Source of the DNA: RGIG1995 sp045126815
Lineage (GTDB): Bacteria > Bacillota > Clostridia > Oscillospirales > CAG-272
DNA length: 7,285 nt
NCBI GenBank assembly: GCA_045126815.1
Contig: JBGVPD010000080.1
Span: 1 to 7,285, forward strand
Reading direction: 5' to 3'
The notes beneath the pieces were generated by a model that saw only the letters and a list, made by a program, of their open reading frames with translations, had not been told where the DNA came from and made no database searches. Shown here in pieces: positions 1 to 6,902 of this stretch; position 1 is the stretch's first letter; each line of letters starts with the position of its first letter. A program made the position numbers and the translations under genes.

Positions 1-1
1 T

Positions 2-844
2 ATGATCAACAAGGCTTATCTTGAAATAACGAATATATGTAATTTATCTTGCTCCTTTTGTCACAAGACAAGTCGCAAAAATCATATTATGACTTTCGAA
101 GAGTTTGATTTTCTTACAAACAAGCTTGTCGGCAAAATCAAATATCTCTATTTTCATCTTATGGGTGAGCCTACCATTCACCCTGATTTGCCAAAATTTA
201 TACAAACTGCAAAAAACAAAGGATTTTCACCTATAATCACCACCAACGGTACACTTTTGGGTGAAAACGGCACAAAAATCTTATCATCCGCACCACATAA
301 GATAAGTATATCACTCCACGCGCCGTCTGCAAATCCTGTTTTTTCTGATAGTTCTTATCTTGAAAACTGCATATCGTTTGCAAAGAACGCGGCAAAGATA
401 GGTTGTTATATTGCATTCCGTTTATGGAATCTCGGCTCAAAGCAAGAAAACGAAAACGAATACATATTACAAAGCCTAAAGAAAGCTTTTCCAAACGAAT
501 GGCAAGACTTAACCAAGAGAAACGGTAAAAAACTTGACGACTATATTTATCTTGAATTTGCCGAACAATTCGACTGGCCCGACATAAATATTGAACCTAT
601 TAATGTAGTTAAACCTTTTTGTTACGGGCTTCGAGACCAAATAGGAATATTGTGCGACGGAACAGTTGTTCCCTGTTGTCTCGACTCCGACGGTGTTATC
701 AATTTGGGCAACCTTTTTGAACAAGATTTAGACTCAATCCTTTCATCAAAACGGGCAAAAGCCATTTACGACGGTTTCAGTCAGCGAAAAGCTGTCGAGC
801 CTCTCTGCCAAAGATGCGGTTACGCTACACGTTTTGGCATTTAA
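2..844 (+). CDS. Radical SAM protein with SPASM/twitch-like C-terminus
   Basis: Cytoplasmic iron-sulfur enzyme expected to cleave S-adenosylmethionine to a 5'-deoxyadenosyl radical; the substrate is unknown. Seen: the cluster motif CNLSCSFC gives Cys13, Cys17 and Cys20 (CX3CX2C). MGEPTIHP at about 54-61 is the SAM-contacting GGEP-type motif, and ITTNGTLL (79-86) and ISISLHA (101-107) match conserved TIM-barrel strands. The C-terminal part has Cys207, Cys218, Cys225, Cys226, Cys269 and Cys272, with the pattern CDGTVVPCC followed by LGNL and a final CQRC. This is typical of SPASM or twitch domains that bind auxiliary 4Fe-4S clusters. At 280 residues it is shorter than most peptide-modifying SPASM enzymes, and no RRE-like N-terminal domain is seen. 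The ATG lies one base inside the window, so its ribosome site is not visible and an upstream start cannot be excluded, although MINKAYLEITNICN is a normal family N-terminus. Family assignment is strong; the role (RiPP maturase, other modification, or stand-alone) is unresolved. Confidence 0.9.
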   Translation: MINKAYLEITNICNLSCSFCHKTSRKNHIMTFEEFDFLTNKLVGKIKYLYFHLMGEPTIHPDLPKFIQTAKNKGFSPIITTNGTLLGENGTKILSSAPHKISISLHAPSANPVFSDSSYLENCISFAKNAAKIGCYIAFRLWNLGSKQENENEYILQSLKKAFPNEWQDLTKRNGKKLDDYIYLEFAEQFDWPDINIEPINVVKPFCYGLRDQIGILCDGTVVPCCLDSDGVINLGNLFEQDLDSILSSKRAKAIYDGFSQRKAVEPLCQRCGYATRFGI

Positions 845-861
845 AGGTAAACATTATTTCC

Positions 862-890
862 TTGACATTTTTTGCTTTTATTGATATACT
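862..890 (+). promoter_or_regulatory. Sigma-A-type promoter for the 947-2788 gene
   Basis: TTGACA at 862-867 (perfect -35) and TATACT at 885-890 (5 of 6 for -10) are separated by exactly 17 bases. The predicted transcription start is near 897, which gives a 5' leader of about 50 nt before the ATG at 947. No strong terminator stands between the radical SAM gene and this promoter; there is only a 4-bp AAGG/CCTT pairing ahead of a T-run at 868-873. Confidence 0.8.
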
Positions 891-900
891 GAACTTAGTG

Positions 901-922
901 TATAAGTTATATACTTCTTATA
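901..922 (+). promoter_or_regulatory. AT-rich inverted repeat in the 5' leader, possible operator
   Basis: TATAAG (901-906) and CTTATA (917-922) are inverted, with a 10-base centre. Within it, AAGT (904-907) and ACTT (913-916) form a second, alternative inverted pair. The element starts a few bases after the predicted transcription start of the 862-890 promoter, where a repressor could bind. It is short and made of A and T, so it could be chance. Confidence 0.25.
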
Positions 923-931
923 AATAACAAT

Positions 932-938
932 AAAGGAG
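932..938 (+). promoter_or_regulatory. Ribosome binding site AAAGGAG
   Basis: AAAGGAG ends 8 bases before the ATG at 947 and fixes that start. The encoded N-terminus begins immediately with the zinc-ribbon cysteines, which agrees. Confidence 0.8.
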
Positions 939-946
939 AATTTATT

Positions 947-2788
947 ATGTTCTGTCCAAATTGCGGTTTTCAGTTCGAAGACTCTGTTAAGTTTTGTCCC
1001 AAATGCGGAACAAAAATTGAACCTGCAGCTCCTCAGCAGCCTATCTCTGAGCCGGTTGTTGAACCCGTTGCTCCTCAGCAGCCCGTAGTTGAACCCGTTG
1101 TCAACACTGTGGCTCCCAATCAACCCAAGCCCAAGAAGGCTAAAAAGAAAGGTCTTATTGCAATAATTGCATCTGTGCTCGTTGTTGCACTTTTGGGTGT
1201 AGGTGTTGCATTTAACATTGATACTATCGGAAACTTTTTCAAAAAGACATTTTCTTCAGACGAAGAGTATTTGCAAGGTCAGTATGAAGATAAAGCCGAA
1301 GATCTTGCTGACAAAATCGGTTCGACCGTAGGTCAGATCGCTTCCGGCGAAATCACAAAAAATGCAGCTGACGGCGAAATCAAGCTTGAAGTTAACCCCA
1401 AGCTTATGAATTTATTGGCAAAAGTTGTTCTCGGCGCAGGTGAAGAATTAGACCTCAGCTGGGTAAAAGACGTTGCAATCTCATACGATATCAACTTAGA
1501 CGGTGACAAATATTCTTGTAATATCGGCTTAAAATTCAACGGAGTAACAATTATTTCCGCTGATGTTATTGCTGACGTATTTGACTCTAAGATGGCTTAC
1601 GTTAAGTTAAACGGCCTTTTGGATAAATATATCGCAGTTCCTTTGGATATCGAAGACGAACTTGGTGATATGGGCGAAATGAAAGAAATGATGGAAGCTG
1701 TTGCAGAAAAACTTCCCGATGAAAAAACCATAGCATCCATTATCAACCGTTACGTTAAGGTAGTTCTCGATCAAGTTGAAGAAACAGAAAAAGAAAAAGA
1801 TACTCTTTCTGTTGGTGACGTTGAAGCTAAATACGAAAAATATACTATTGAAGTAAACAGCAAACTTCTTGCTAATATGCTTGAAGCAGTTCTCGAAGAA
1901 GCAAAAGACGACAAAGAACTTAAAGACGTTATAAAGAATATCGCTTCTATCGAAGAAGGCGTTGACACAAAACAGGTTATTGAAGAATTCGAAGAAGGCA
2001 TTGAATATGCACTTGACAATATAAGCAAGGATATGTTCGGCGATATAGAGTTCGAATATACAACATGGATAGACTCCAAGGGTGAAATTGTTGGTTTGGA
2101 ATTTGAATACGAAGGCGCAACAATATCTGTAATTGCTCCCGAAGATGGCAAGAAATCTGCTCTTGAAATTAAAATTGTTTCAGGAGATCAGAAAATCGTA
2201 TTCTCCGGCGAAGGCGTAACAAAGAGCGATAAATTGAGCGGTGAATATGATTTAGTTGTATTCGGTCAGGAAATCCTTACCGTAACCGTAACAGATTACG
2301 ACACAAAGAAAGCTGAAAAAGGATACATAAACGGCACGTTTGAAATTGCTCCCGCCAAGGCTATTATGGATTCAATTACACCCATGTTGTCTACAAATGA
2401 CGTTCCCGAAGATATTTCATCACTCATTACAGCCGGTTTGAAACTTAAGATCAAACTTACAAGCGATGAGAAAAAGAGCGAAATCGCTGTATCAATAGTA
2501 TCCGGTTCTGATGATATGATTACTCTCTTGGCAAACCTTAACTTCAAAGAAGAACAGAAAGTAACCGTTCCTTCCGAATACGTTGATGTAGAAGATGAAG
2601 ATGCACTTGAAGGATTGGCATCAGAGCTCGACGTAGAAAAAATAATCAACTCATTCAAATCAAAATTCAAAGAAGCAGGAGTTCCTTCCGACATTTTGGA
2701 TTTGTTGGAGAATATGGAAGATCTTGATTTTTCCAACGGTGGTTATGACGACTCCGATACAGTTTCCGACTACGATTACTACTTCTAA
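947..2788 (+). CDS. Zinc-ribbon membrane-anchored protein with large acidic ectodomain
   Basis: A 613-residue protein of unknown function. Residues 1-22 form a zinc ribbon with two CPxC knuckles (Cys3, Cys6, Cys17, Cys20). Residues 25-61 are a Pro/Val/Gln-rich linker in which APQQP followed by EPVV recurs. A lysine cluster (62-68) precedes one hydrophobic helix at about 69-89. By the positive-inside rule the zinc ribbon is cytoplasmic and the remaining ~520 residues are outside. That part is rich in Glu, Asp and Lys. It alternates beta-type stretches (for example about 174-232 and 365-450) with helical acidic stretches (about 235-355) and ends in an Asp/Tyr-rich tail. The strand pattern and the phrase SVGDVEAKYEKYTIEV are reminiscent of LolA/LppX-like or DUF6583-type clostridial proteins; this is recollection, not a match I could test. 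There is no Cys for lipidation after the helix and no enzyme motif. It has its own strong promoter and ribosome site. It lies 109 bases upstream of the ABC operon, separated from it by a hairpin. Confidence 0.85.
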   Translation: MFCPNCGFQFEDSVKFCPKCGTKIEPAAPQQPISEPVVEPVAPQQPVVEPVVNTVAPNQPKPKKAKKKGLIAIIASVLVVALLGVGVAFNIDTIGNFFKKTFSSDEEYLQGQYEDKAEDLADKIGSTVGQIASGEITKNAADGEIKLEVNPKLMNLLAKVVLGAGEELDLSWVKDVAISYDINLDGDKYSCNIGLKFNGVTIISADVIADVFDSKMAYVKLNGLLDKYIAVPLDIEDELGDMGEMKEMMEAVAEKLPDEKTIASIINRYVKVVLDQVEETEKEKDTLSVGDVEAKYEKYTIEVNSKLLANMLEAVLEEAKDDKELKDVIKNIASIEEGVDTKQVIEEFEEGIEYALDNISKDMFGDIEFEYTTWIDSKGEIVGLEFEYEGATISVIAPEDGKKSALEIKIVSGDQKIVFSGEGVTKSDKLSGEYDLVVFGQEILTVTVTDYDTKKAEKGYINGTFEIAPAKAIMDSITPMLSTNDVPEDISSLITAGLKLKIKLTSDEKKSEIAVSIVSGSDDMITLLANLNFKEEQKVTVPSEYVDVEDEDALEGLASELDVEKIINSFKSKFKEAGVPSDILDLLENMEDLDFSNGGYDDSDTVSDYDYYF

Positions 2789-2813
2789 AAAATTTTAATT
2801 TAGTTTAACACTG

Positions 2814-2859
2814 ACAGCGTCTCAAATAAGCGGTAACACTGCTTATTTGATGACGCTGT
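2814..2859 (+). terminator. Long hairpin between zinc-ribbon gene and ABC operon (weak terminator or attenuator)
   Basis: ACAGCGTC (2814-2821) pairs with GACGCTGT (2852-2859), and TCAAATAAGC (2822-2831) pairs with GCTTATTTGA (2841-2850). The result is an 18-bp stem with one bulged T (2851) and a 9-base loop. The bases after it (TGTAGATTTTAAAA) are not a proper U-tract, so termination should be partial at best. No convincing separate promoter is visible between here and the ATG at 2898. The hairpin may therefore tune read-through into the ABC genes or protect the upstream mRNA 3' end. Confidence 0.6.
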
Positions 2860-2883
2860 TGTAGATTTTAAAAAGATATTTTG

Positions 2884-2889
2884 AAAGGA
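2884..2889 (+). promoter_or_regulatory. Ribosome binding site AAAGGA
   Basis: AAAGGA ends 8 bases before the ATG at 2898, which supports that start for the ABC ATPase. Confidence 0.7.
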
Positions 2890-2897
2890 TATATTTT

Positions 2898-3566
2898 ATG
2901 TATATCGAAATCAAAAATATAAGCAAGAAATACGGAAAGAAGCAAATTCTGTCCGACGTTAACCTTACTACAGAAAGCGGAAAATGCATTGGTATTCTCG
3001 GCGGTAACGGTTGCGGAAAGTCAACCCTATTCAGTATTCTCGCAGGTGTAAACAATAAAAATTCAGGTCAATTTTTATGTGACGAAAAAGACCTTTTTAC
3101 TGAACATAAAATTCGCAGACAAATCGTTGGATACGTTCCTCAGGGCACTCCTCTCTTTGAAGAGCTGAGTGCTTACGACAATCTTCTTTTATGGTATGAA
3201 CCAGATATGATCAAACAAGAACTGTCAAACGGTATCCTCGGTATGCTTGGCATTGACGCGTTTTTAAAAACACAGGTGAGCAAAATGTCCGGCGGTATGA
3301 AAAAGCGTCTTGCCATTGGGTGTGCTGTTGCCCATAATCCCAAAGTACTGTTACTTGACGAACCGTCGGCAGCCCTTGACCTTATATGCAAAGAGCGCAT
3401 TTCCAATTATCTAAAAAACTTTAAAGCAAACGGCGGCATTATTTTTCTTGCTACCCATGACGCAACAGAACTTGAACTCTGTGACGAAATATACATTATG
3501 AAAAACGGTATGTTATCTAAATATGACTATGACGGTAACGTACACAGATTGGTAGGCTCATTGTAA
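2898..3566 (+). CDS. ABC transporter ATP-binding protein
   Basis: Cytoplasmic nucleotide-binding subunit that powers the membrane proteins encoded just downstream. All ABC landmarks are present: Walker A GGNGCGKST (35-43), Q-loop Gln82 in VPQG, a signature motif in the variant form KMSGGMKKR (129-137), Walker B VLLLDEP (150-156), D-loop SAALD (157-161) and H-loop His187 in ATHD. The catalytic Glu155 is intact, so the protein should hydrolyse ATP. At 222 residues it is a minimal single domain. It lacks the ~80-residue C-terminal extension found in many ABC-2 drug exporters such as LnrL/BcrA types. It is the first gene of a three-gene unit, and the next ATG begins one base after its stop. Substrate cannot be read from this subunit; export is inferred from the ABC-2 type partners. 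Confidence 0.95.
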   Translation: MYIEIKNISKKYGKKQILSDVNLTTESGKCIGILGGNGCGKSTLFSILAGVNNKNSGQFLCDEKDLFTEHKIRRQIVGYVPQGTPLFEELSAYDNLLLWYEPDMIKQELSNGILGMLGIDAFLKTQVSKMSGGMKKRLAIGCAVAHNPKVLLLDEPSAALDLICKERISNYLKNFKANGGIIFLATHDATELELCDEIYIMKNGMLSKYDYDGNVHRLVGSL

Positions 3567-3567
3567 T

Positions 3568-4812
3568 ATGAAGACTAAAAGATATTTCTTGTTACAACTA
3601 AAAAAGGCCTCTAAACACTACCCTGCCATAATTGCTATAAACATATTACTAATCGTGTGTATAACAGTATCGTGTATGCTTATTATAAACAAAAAAGCAT
3701 CATCGGACGAAATGCAAAAGCTGAAGGTAGGAATTGTGGGTGATTTAACCCACACATACCTTGACGTCGGTATAACCGCAATACAAAACCTTGACTCCTC
3801 AAGGTTTTCGGTTGAGCTTATAACCTATGACGATGAAGATACTGCAAAAGACAAACTCAAGTCGGGTGAATTAACGGGTTATATAAGAGTCCCCGACGGA
3901 TTTGTAAGCTCGGTAATAAATATGGACAATATACCCATATCCTACGTTTCAAACAACGGTCCTGTGGGGCTTGGGTCAATACTAGTAACCGAAGTTGCAT
4001 CTACTATTTCAAACACTGTCGTTGAAACCCAAAGAGGTGTTTACGGCTTACAACGGTTGACAAAAACGTATACACCCAAAGAAAGCGTATGGAGACTTAC
4101 AGACAAGATAAACGCAAAATACATTCTTTCGGTTTTAAACAGAACGAACACCTTTGAAACAGAATATGTAGGTGTATCCGACGGACTGTCTACCGGCGGT
4201 TATTTTGTGTGCGGCGGAATAATGATGTTTCTGCTTCTTTGGGGAATATCTTGCTCTTCGATATTGATAAAAAAAGATAGGAGCTTGGATAAACTCCTTT
4301 TTTCAAAGGGCCAATCATTATTCTCTCAAACTTTAAGTGAATATATTGTTTTTTTCTTGATTACACTTGTTACTTTTATAATATTTGCAACTATTTTAGG
4401 AACGGTTTTACAGTTTTATCAATGCGGAATTAAGGAAATAGATTACAAGTATTTAACAGACTATATTATGTACATTATAGGCATAATTCCCGTTTTACTT
4501 ATGATTACGTCTCTGCAGTTTTTGTTTTATGAGCTTGTATCAGGCAGTGTTTCAGTTATATTGATACAGTTCATTTTTGCGATAGGTACAGGTTACATTT
4601 GTGGCTGTCTTTATCCGAGTCACTATTTCCCCGTTTCTATCCAAAATTTTGCACACTATCTCCCAACAGGTTTTGGAGTTACGTATATGCGTCAACTTCT
4701 TTCCGATTCGCTTTCATTTGAGTCGTTTTTAGGAACGTCACTTTACTTTATTGCATTTTTCTTATTATCAATAGCAATAAGAAAACACAGAAATGCAGGT
4801 GATTACAGATGA
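3568..4812 (+). CDS. ABC-2 type permease, first subunit
   Basis: Membrane subunit of the exporter, 414 residues. One helix at about 20-40 is followed by a ~170-residue extracytoplasmic domain (about 42-208). Five further helices follow at about 211-234, 257-280, 299-319, 322-347 and 387-404. This order, helix 1, large outside domain, then a helical bundle, is the ABC2_membrane_3/YhgE-like arrangement. The ectodomain opens with VGIVGDLTHTYLDVG and contains GYIRVPDGF; both resemble the conserved ectodomain features of that family (periplasmic-like fold, I/VxxPxGF). The loop after helix 2 carries SILIKKDRSLDKLL, the usual cytoplasmic coupling segment that meets the ATPase. The start follows the ATPase stop by one base, with only a weak GGTAGG upstream, so translational coupling is likely. 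The next permease overlaps its stop. Similar sets (ATPase plus two such permeases) include B. subtilis LnrLMN, but the substrate here is unknown. Confidence 0.9.
   Translation: MKTKRYFLLQLKKASKHYPAIIAINILLIVCITVSCMLIINKKASSDEMQKLKVGIVGDLTHTYLDVGITAIQNLDSSRFSVELITYDDEDTAKDKLKSGELTGYIRVPDGFVSSVINMDNIPISYVSNNGPVGLGSILVTEVASTISNTVVETQRGVYGLQRLTKTYTPKESVWRLTDKINAKYILSVLNRTNTFETEYVGVSDGLSTGGYFVCGGIMMFLLLWGISCSSILIKKDRSLDKLLFSKGQSLFSQTLSEYIVFFLITLVTFIIFATILGTVLQFYQCGIKEIDYKYLTDYIMYIIGIIPVLLMITSLQFLFYELVSGSVSVILIQFIFAIGTGYICGCLYPSHYFPVSIQNFAHYLPTGFGVTYMRQLLSDSLSFESFLGTSLYFIAFFLLSIAIRKHRNAGDYR
4797..4812 (+). promoter_or_regulatory. Internal ribosome site and ATGA stop/start overlap
   Basis: AGGTGA (4797-4802) lies 6 bases before the ATG at 4809. 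The four bases ATGA serve as both the stop of the first permease and the start of the second. This indicates coupled translation and probably equal amounts of two subunits of one heteromeric channel. Confidence 0.75.
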
Positions 4813-5939
4813 AAAATTTGAAAACTCTGTTTGTAAGAGCATTTTTGTTAAACAAAAGGTTGCTAAAAAAAATTAGTTTTATAATTATATTGTGCTTAAT
4901 ACCCCTTTTAACGTTGGCTATGACTTATTTAGCAAAAGACGAAAGCGGTATTTTAACCATAACACTTTGCAGCGAAGACTTAGATGACACTTTGGCTAAC
5001 GAAATCATGGACAAGCTGTGCGAGGACGAAGGCGTTTTACACTTCAAAAAAGCCAACACTAAAGAAGATGCATACGAAGCCGTAATATCAGGAACGTCAG
5101 ATGCTTCTTGGATATTCCACGAAAATTTGCAGAATAAAATCAACTCATTTGCACAAAACCAAGCGACAAGTTTTATTACCGTTGTGGAAAGAGAAACAGA
5201 CGTATCTCTCCAACTGTCACACGAGAAGCTGTGCGGAGTTGTTTATCCTTATATTTCAAAGTCAATTTTTAAAGACTTTATGTTGAATGAGGCATTTGAA
5301 GTTAACGAAATAACCGAAAAAGACATTGTTAAGGGATATAACGAAGCCATTGGCGGAGGTAACCTTGTAGTACTCGAAAGGCTTGAGTCAGACAAGGAAC
5401 AGCCTACTGCAAACTACCTTACAGCCCCTTTACGCGGTATACTGTGTCTTGTTGTACTGTTATGTGGTTTAGCGGCTGTTATGTATCATCAATCGGACAA
5501 AGAAAACAAAATTTACGATTGGCTGTCTCCAAAAAAACACATTTACCCAGGAATTGCGACAACATCTTCAGCAGTTTTTGACGCATTGATAGTATCTACA
5601 ATAGCTTTAGCTATATCGGGTATGTTCACGTCTGTCATATACGAAATATCATCTGCTTTAATGTATTTATTTGCAGTTACTTCATTTTGTACGCTATTAG
5701 GCAGCATTACAAGAAAATCGTCAGTCACCGGAAGAATAATTCCCTTCGTTATGATAATCTCTCTTGTTATTTCTCCGATATTCTTTAATTTAAAAAGTTT
5801 ACACACGCTTCAAAGCATTCTCCCGACTTATTATTATCTTTATGCTGTTTATCAGCCTATCTATATTTTGTATGGATTTTTGTATTCGTCGGCTTTACTC
5901 TTGTTAAGCCTTATGATCAACAAAGTTACGGTTAAATAG
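4809..5939 (+). CDS. ABC-2 type permease, second subunit
   Basis: Second membrane subunit, 376 residues, with the same layout as its neighbour but clearly diverged in sequence. Helix 1 lies at about 22-40. A ~165-residue extracytoplasmic domain follows (about 42-205), rich in charged residues. Further helices lie at about 207-226, 247-270, 281-299, 308-327 and 352-370. A cytoplasmic segment, YHQSDKENKIYDWLSPKK (226-243), sits between helices 2 and 3 at the place where the first permease has its KKDRSLDKLL coupling segment. LTAPLRGILCLVVLL before helix 2 is also typical of this family. An ATGA overlap with the upstream gene implies a heterodimer. A terminator follows immediately, so this is the last gene of the operon. 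The operon has no visible accessory gene for a cargo peptide. Confidence 0.85.
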   Translation: MKNLKTLFVRAFLLNKRLLKKISFIIILCLIPLLTLAMTYLAKDESGILTITLCSEDLDDTLANEIMDKLCEDEGVLHFKKANTKEDAYEAVISGTSDASWIFHENLQNKINSFAQNQATSFITVVERETDVSLQLSHEKLCGVVYPYISKSIFKDFMLNEAFEVNEITEKDIVKGYNEAIGGGNLVVLERLESDKEQPTANYLTAPLRGILCLVVLLCGLAAVMYHQSDKENKIYDWLSPKKHIYPGIATTSSAVFDALIVSTIALAISGMFTSVIYEISSALMYLFAVTSFCTLLGSITRKSSVTGRIIPFVMIISLVISPIFFNLKSLHTLQSILPTYYYLYAVYQPIYILYGFLYSSALLLLSLMINKVTVK

Positions 5940-5941
5940 TG

Positions 5942-5987
5942 AAAAAGCAATTCAAAAACGTTTTTTTCGTTCTTGAATTGCTTTTTT
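5942..5987. terminator. AT-rich, probably bidirectional terminator
   Basis: A 19-bp stem (5942-5960 with 5968-5986) has one A-C mismatch (5956/5972) around a 7-T loop. The descending arm ends in six T's (5982-5987), and the ascending arm begins with five A's, which would be a U-tract on the other strand. It begins two bases after the last ABC codon and so closes the operon. Confidence 0.85.
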
Positions 5988-6006
5988 GTCATTTGTTCAT
6001 ACTTTA

Positions 6007-6035
6007 TTGACAAAAAGTAATAAATATGGTAAGAT
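6007..6035 (+). promoter_or_regulatory. Promoter for the 6075-6788 gene
   Basis: TTGACA at 6007-6012 is a perfect -35. At 17-base spacing the -10 would be TAAGAT (6030-6035), which matches at 4 of 6 positions. GATAAT (6033-6038) is a better hexamer but has a 20-base spacer. The -35 is clear and the exact -10 is uncertain. It lies just after the ABC operon terminator, so the downstream gene is transcribed separately. Confidence 0.6.
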
Positions 6036-6061
6036 AATACCGTAAAATTTTTATACTCTAT

Positions 6062-6066
6062 GGAGG
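6062..6066 (+). promoter_or_regulatory. Ribosome binding site GGAGG that decides the start
   Basis: GGAGG ends 8 bases before the ATG at 6075. Another in-frame ATG at 6060 overlaps this site and would add only MEDLF. It has no ribosome site at a proper distance, so 6075 is the better start. Confidence 0.85.
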
Positions 6067-6074
6067 ATTTATTT

Positions 6075-6788
6075 ATGAAAAACTGTGGAAATTGCGGCGC
6101 TATTATGAACGACGCAGATATCATTTGCCAGAACTGCGGCGCAAGATCAGCTGCTCCTCAAGCACCTAAGGCTAAGAAATTTGCTATGCCCGACCTCAAA
6201 AAGCTTCCCAAAAAATACATAAACATCGGAGCTATCGTTGCAGGCGCGCTTGTTCTTATTATTGTTTTGACAGCAATTTTCGGAGCATCATACAAAGATG
6301 CTGTTAAAAACTATGTTGCAGCAGAATATAACGGCAAATACAACAAGATCGAAAAACTTGCTCCCAAAGCATTCTGGGAATACGTTAAAGAAGAGTTAGA
6401 CTTTGAAGTTGATGAAATGGTAGACGACCTCAAAGACGAAGAATACTTGGAAGAAGAAAACGAATACCTCGAAGATACATACGGTGAAAACTTTAAAGCT
6501 ACTATTAAGATCGTTGACAAGATCAAGTTAAACGAAGATGACCTCGACAGCATTAAGGACGAATTCAAGAAAAGCTACGACATTTCCAAAAAATCTGTAA
6601 AAAAAGCATACTCAGTTGTATATAGAATTACATTAAAAGGTTCTGAAGAACAGAGAACTCGCTTTGCAACACTTACAGTTGTTAAAATAGGAAACAAGTG
6701 GTATCCTTCTTTGGGCGCAGCCGGCAACTTCGTTGAAGCATATAACAATATACTCGCTAAAGAAGAAGTAACAGAAGCATTTAATTAA
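6075..6788 (+). CDS. Zinc-ribbon membrane-anchored protein, small form
   Basis: A 237-residue protein of unknown function. The N-terminal zinc ribbon has Cys4, Cys7, Cys18 and Cys21 in two CxNCG knuckles. A short Ala/Pro/Lys linker (24-48) leads to one hydrophobic helix at about 49-70. The rest, about 165 residues, should lie outside the cell. Its strongly acidic middle (about 106-135, Glu/Asp-rich) probably forms a helix. The section starting ASYKDAVKNYVAAEYNGKY and the closing strands, with VVYRITLKG and TVVKIGNKWYPSLG, resemble NTF2-like or DUF4878-type folds; this is an impression, not a tested match. The start was chosen from the GGAGG site. It has the same plan (zinc ribbon, linker, helix, acidic ectodomain) as the 947-2788 protein on the other side of the ABC operon, but the ectodomains look unrelated. 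It has its own promoter and terminator and so forms a single-gene unit. Confidence 0.85.
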   Translation: MKNCGNCGAIMNDADIICQNCGARSAAPQAPKAKKFAMPDLKKLPKKYINIGAIVAGALVLIIVLTAIFGASYKDAVKNYVAAEYNGKYNKIEKLAPKAFWEYVKEELDFEVDEMVDDLKDEEYLEEENEYLEDTYGENFKATIKIVDKIKLNEDDLDSIKDEFKKSYDISKKSVKKAYSVVYRITLKGSEEQRTRFATLTVVKIGNKWYPSLGAAGNFVEAYNNILAKEEVTEAFN

Positions 6789-6797
6789 ACAAAATTT

Positions 6798-6827
6798 AAC
6801 CTCGCAGAAATTCTGCGAGGTTTTTTT
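6798..6827 (+). terminator. Strong intrinsic terminator
   Basis: CCTCGCAG (6800-6807) and CTGCGAGG (6813-6820) form a GC-rich 8-bp stem, extendable by flanking A-T pairs, with loop AAATT. Seven T's follow (6821-6827). It lies 9 bases after the stop codon at 6786-6788. Confidence 0.93.
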
Positions 6828-6856
6828 ATTAGCTAAACGAACGATTTTCACCAAAG

Positions 6857-6902
6857 CCTTCTCCGGTGGGAGAAGGTGGCAGCCGAAGGCTGACGGATGA
6901 GG
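6857..6902. repeat. REP-like double-hairpin intergenic element
   Basis: Two consecutive palindromes are seen. CCTTCTCC (6857-6864) pairs with GGAGAAGG (6869-6876) around GGTG, and CAGCC (6880-6884) pairs with GGCTG (6888-6892) around GAA. GACGGATGAGG closes the element. From memory this pattern (CTTCTCC palindrome, GGTGGCAGC, GACGGATGAGG) recurs many times in intergenic regions of gut Clostridia; I could not search to confirm it. It shows no coding signal and lies directly before the tandem array. Confidence 0.65.

Noticed and set aside
845..946. Riboswitch or structured leader
   Set aside because: The transcribed leader is only about 50 nt, AT-rich, and shows just short inverted repeats; no known aptamer pattern is visible.
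1771..2736. Long - strand open frames (1771-2151 and 2296-2736)
   Set aside because: They are antisense to the zinc-ribbon gene, are Ser-rich as expected from the reverse complement of Glu/Asp-rich codons, and lack ribosome sites.
5101..5286. A 61-codon + strand frame inside the second permease
   Set aside because: It is out of frame within a well-supported coding region, with no ribosome site and no recognisable product.
6060..6074. Upstream ATG as start of the small zinc-ribbon protein
   Set aside because: It overlaps the GGAGG site that clearly serves the ATG at 6075 and has no ribosome site of its own.
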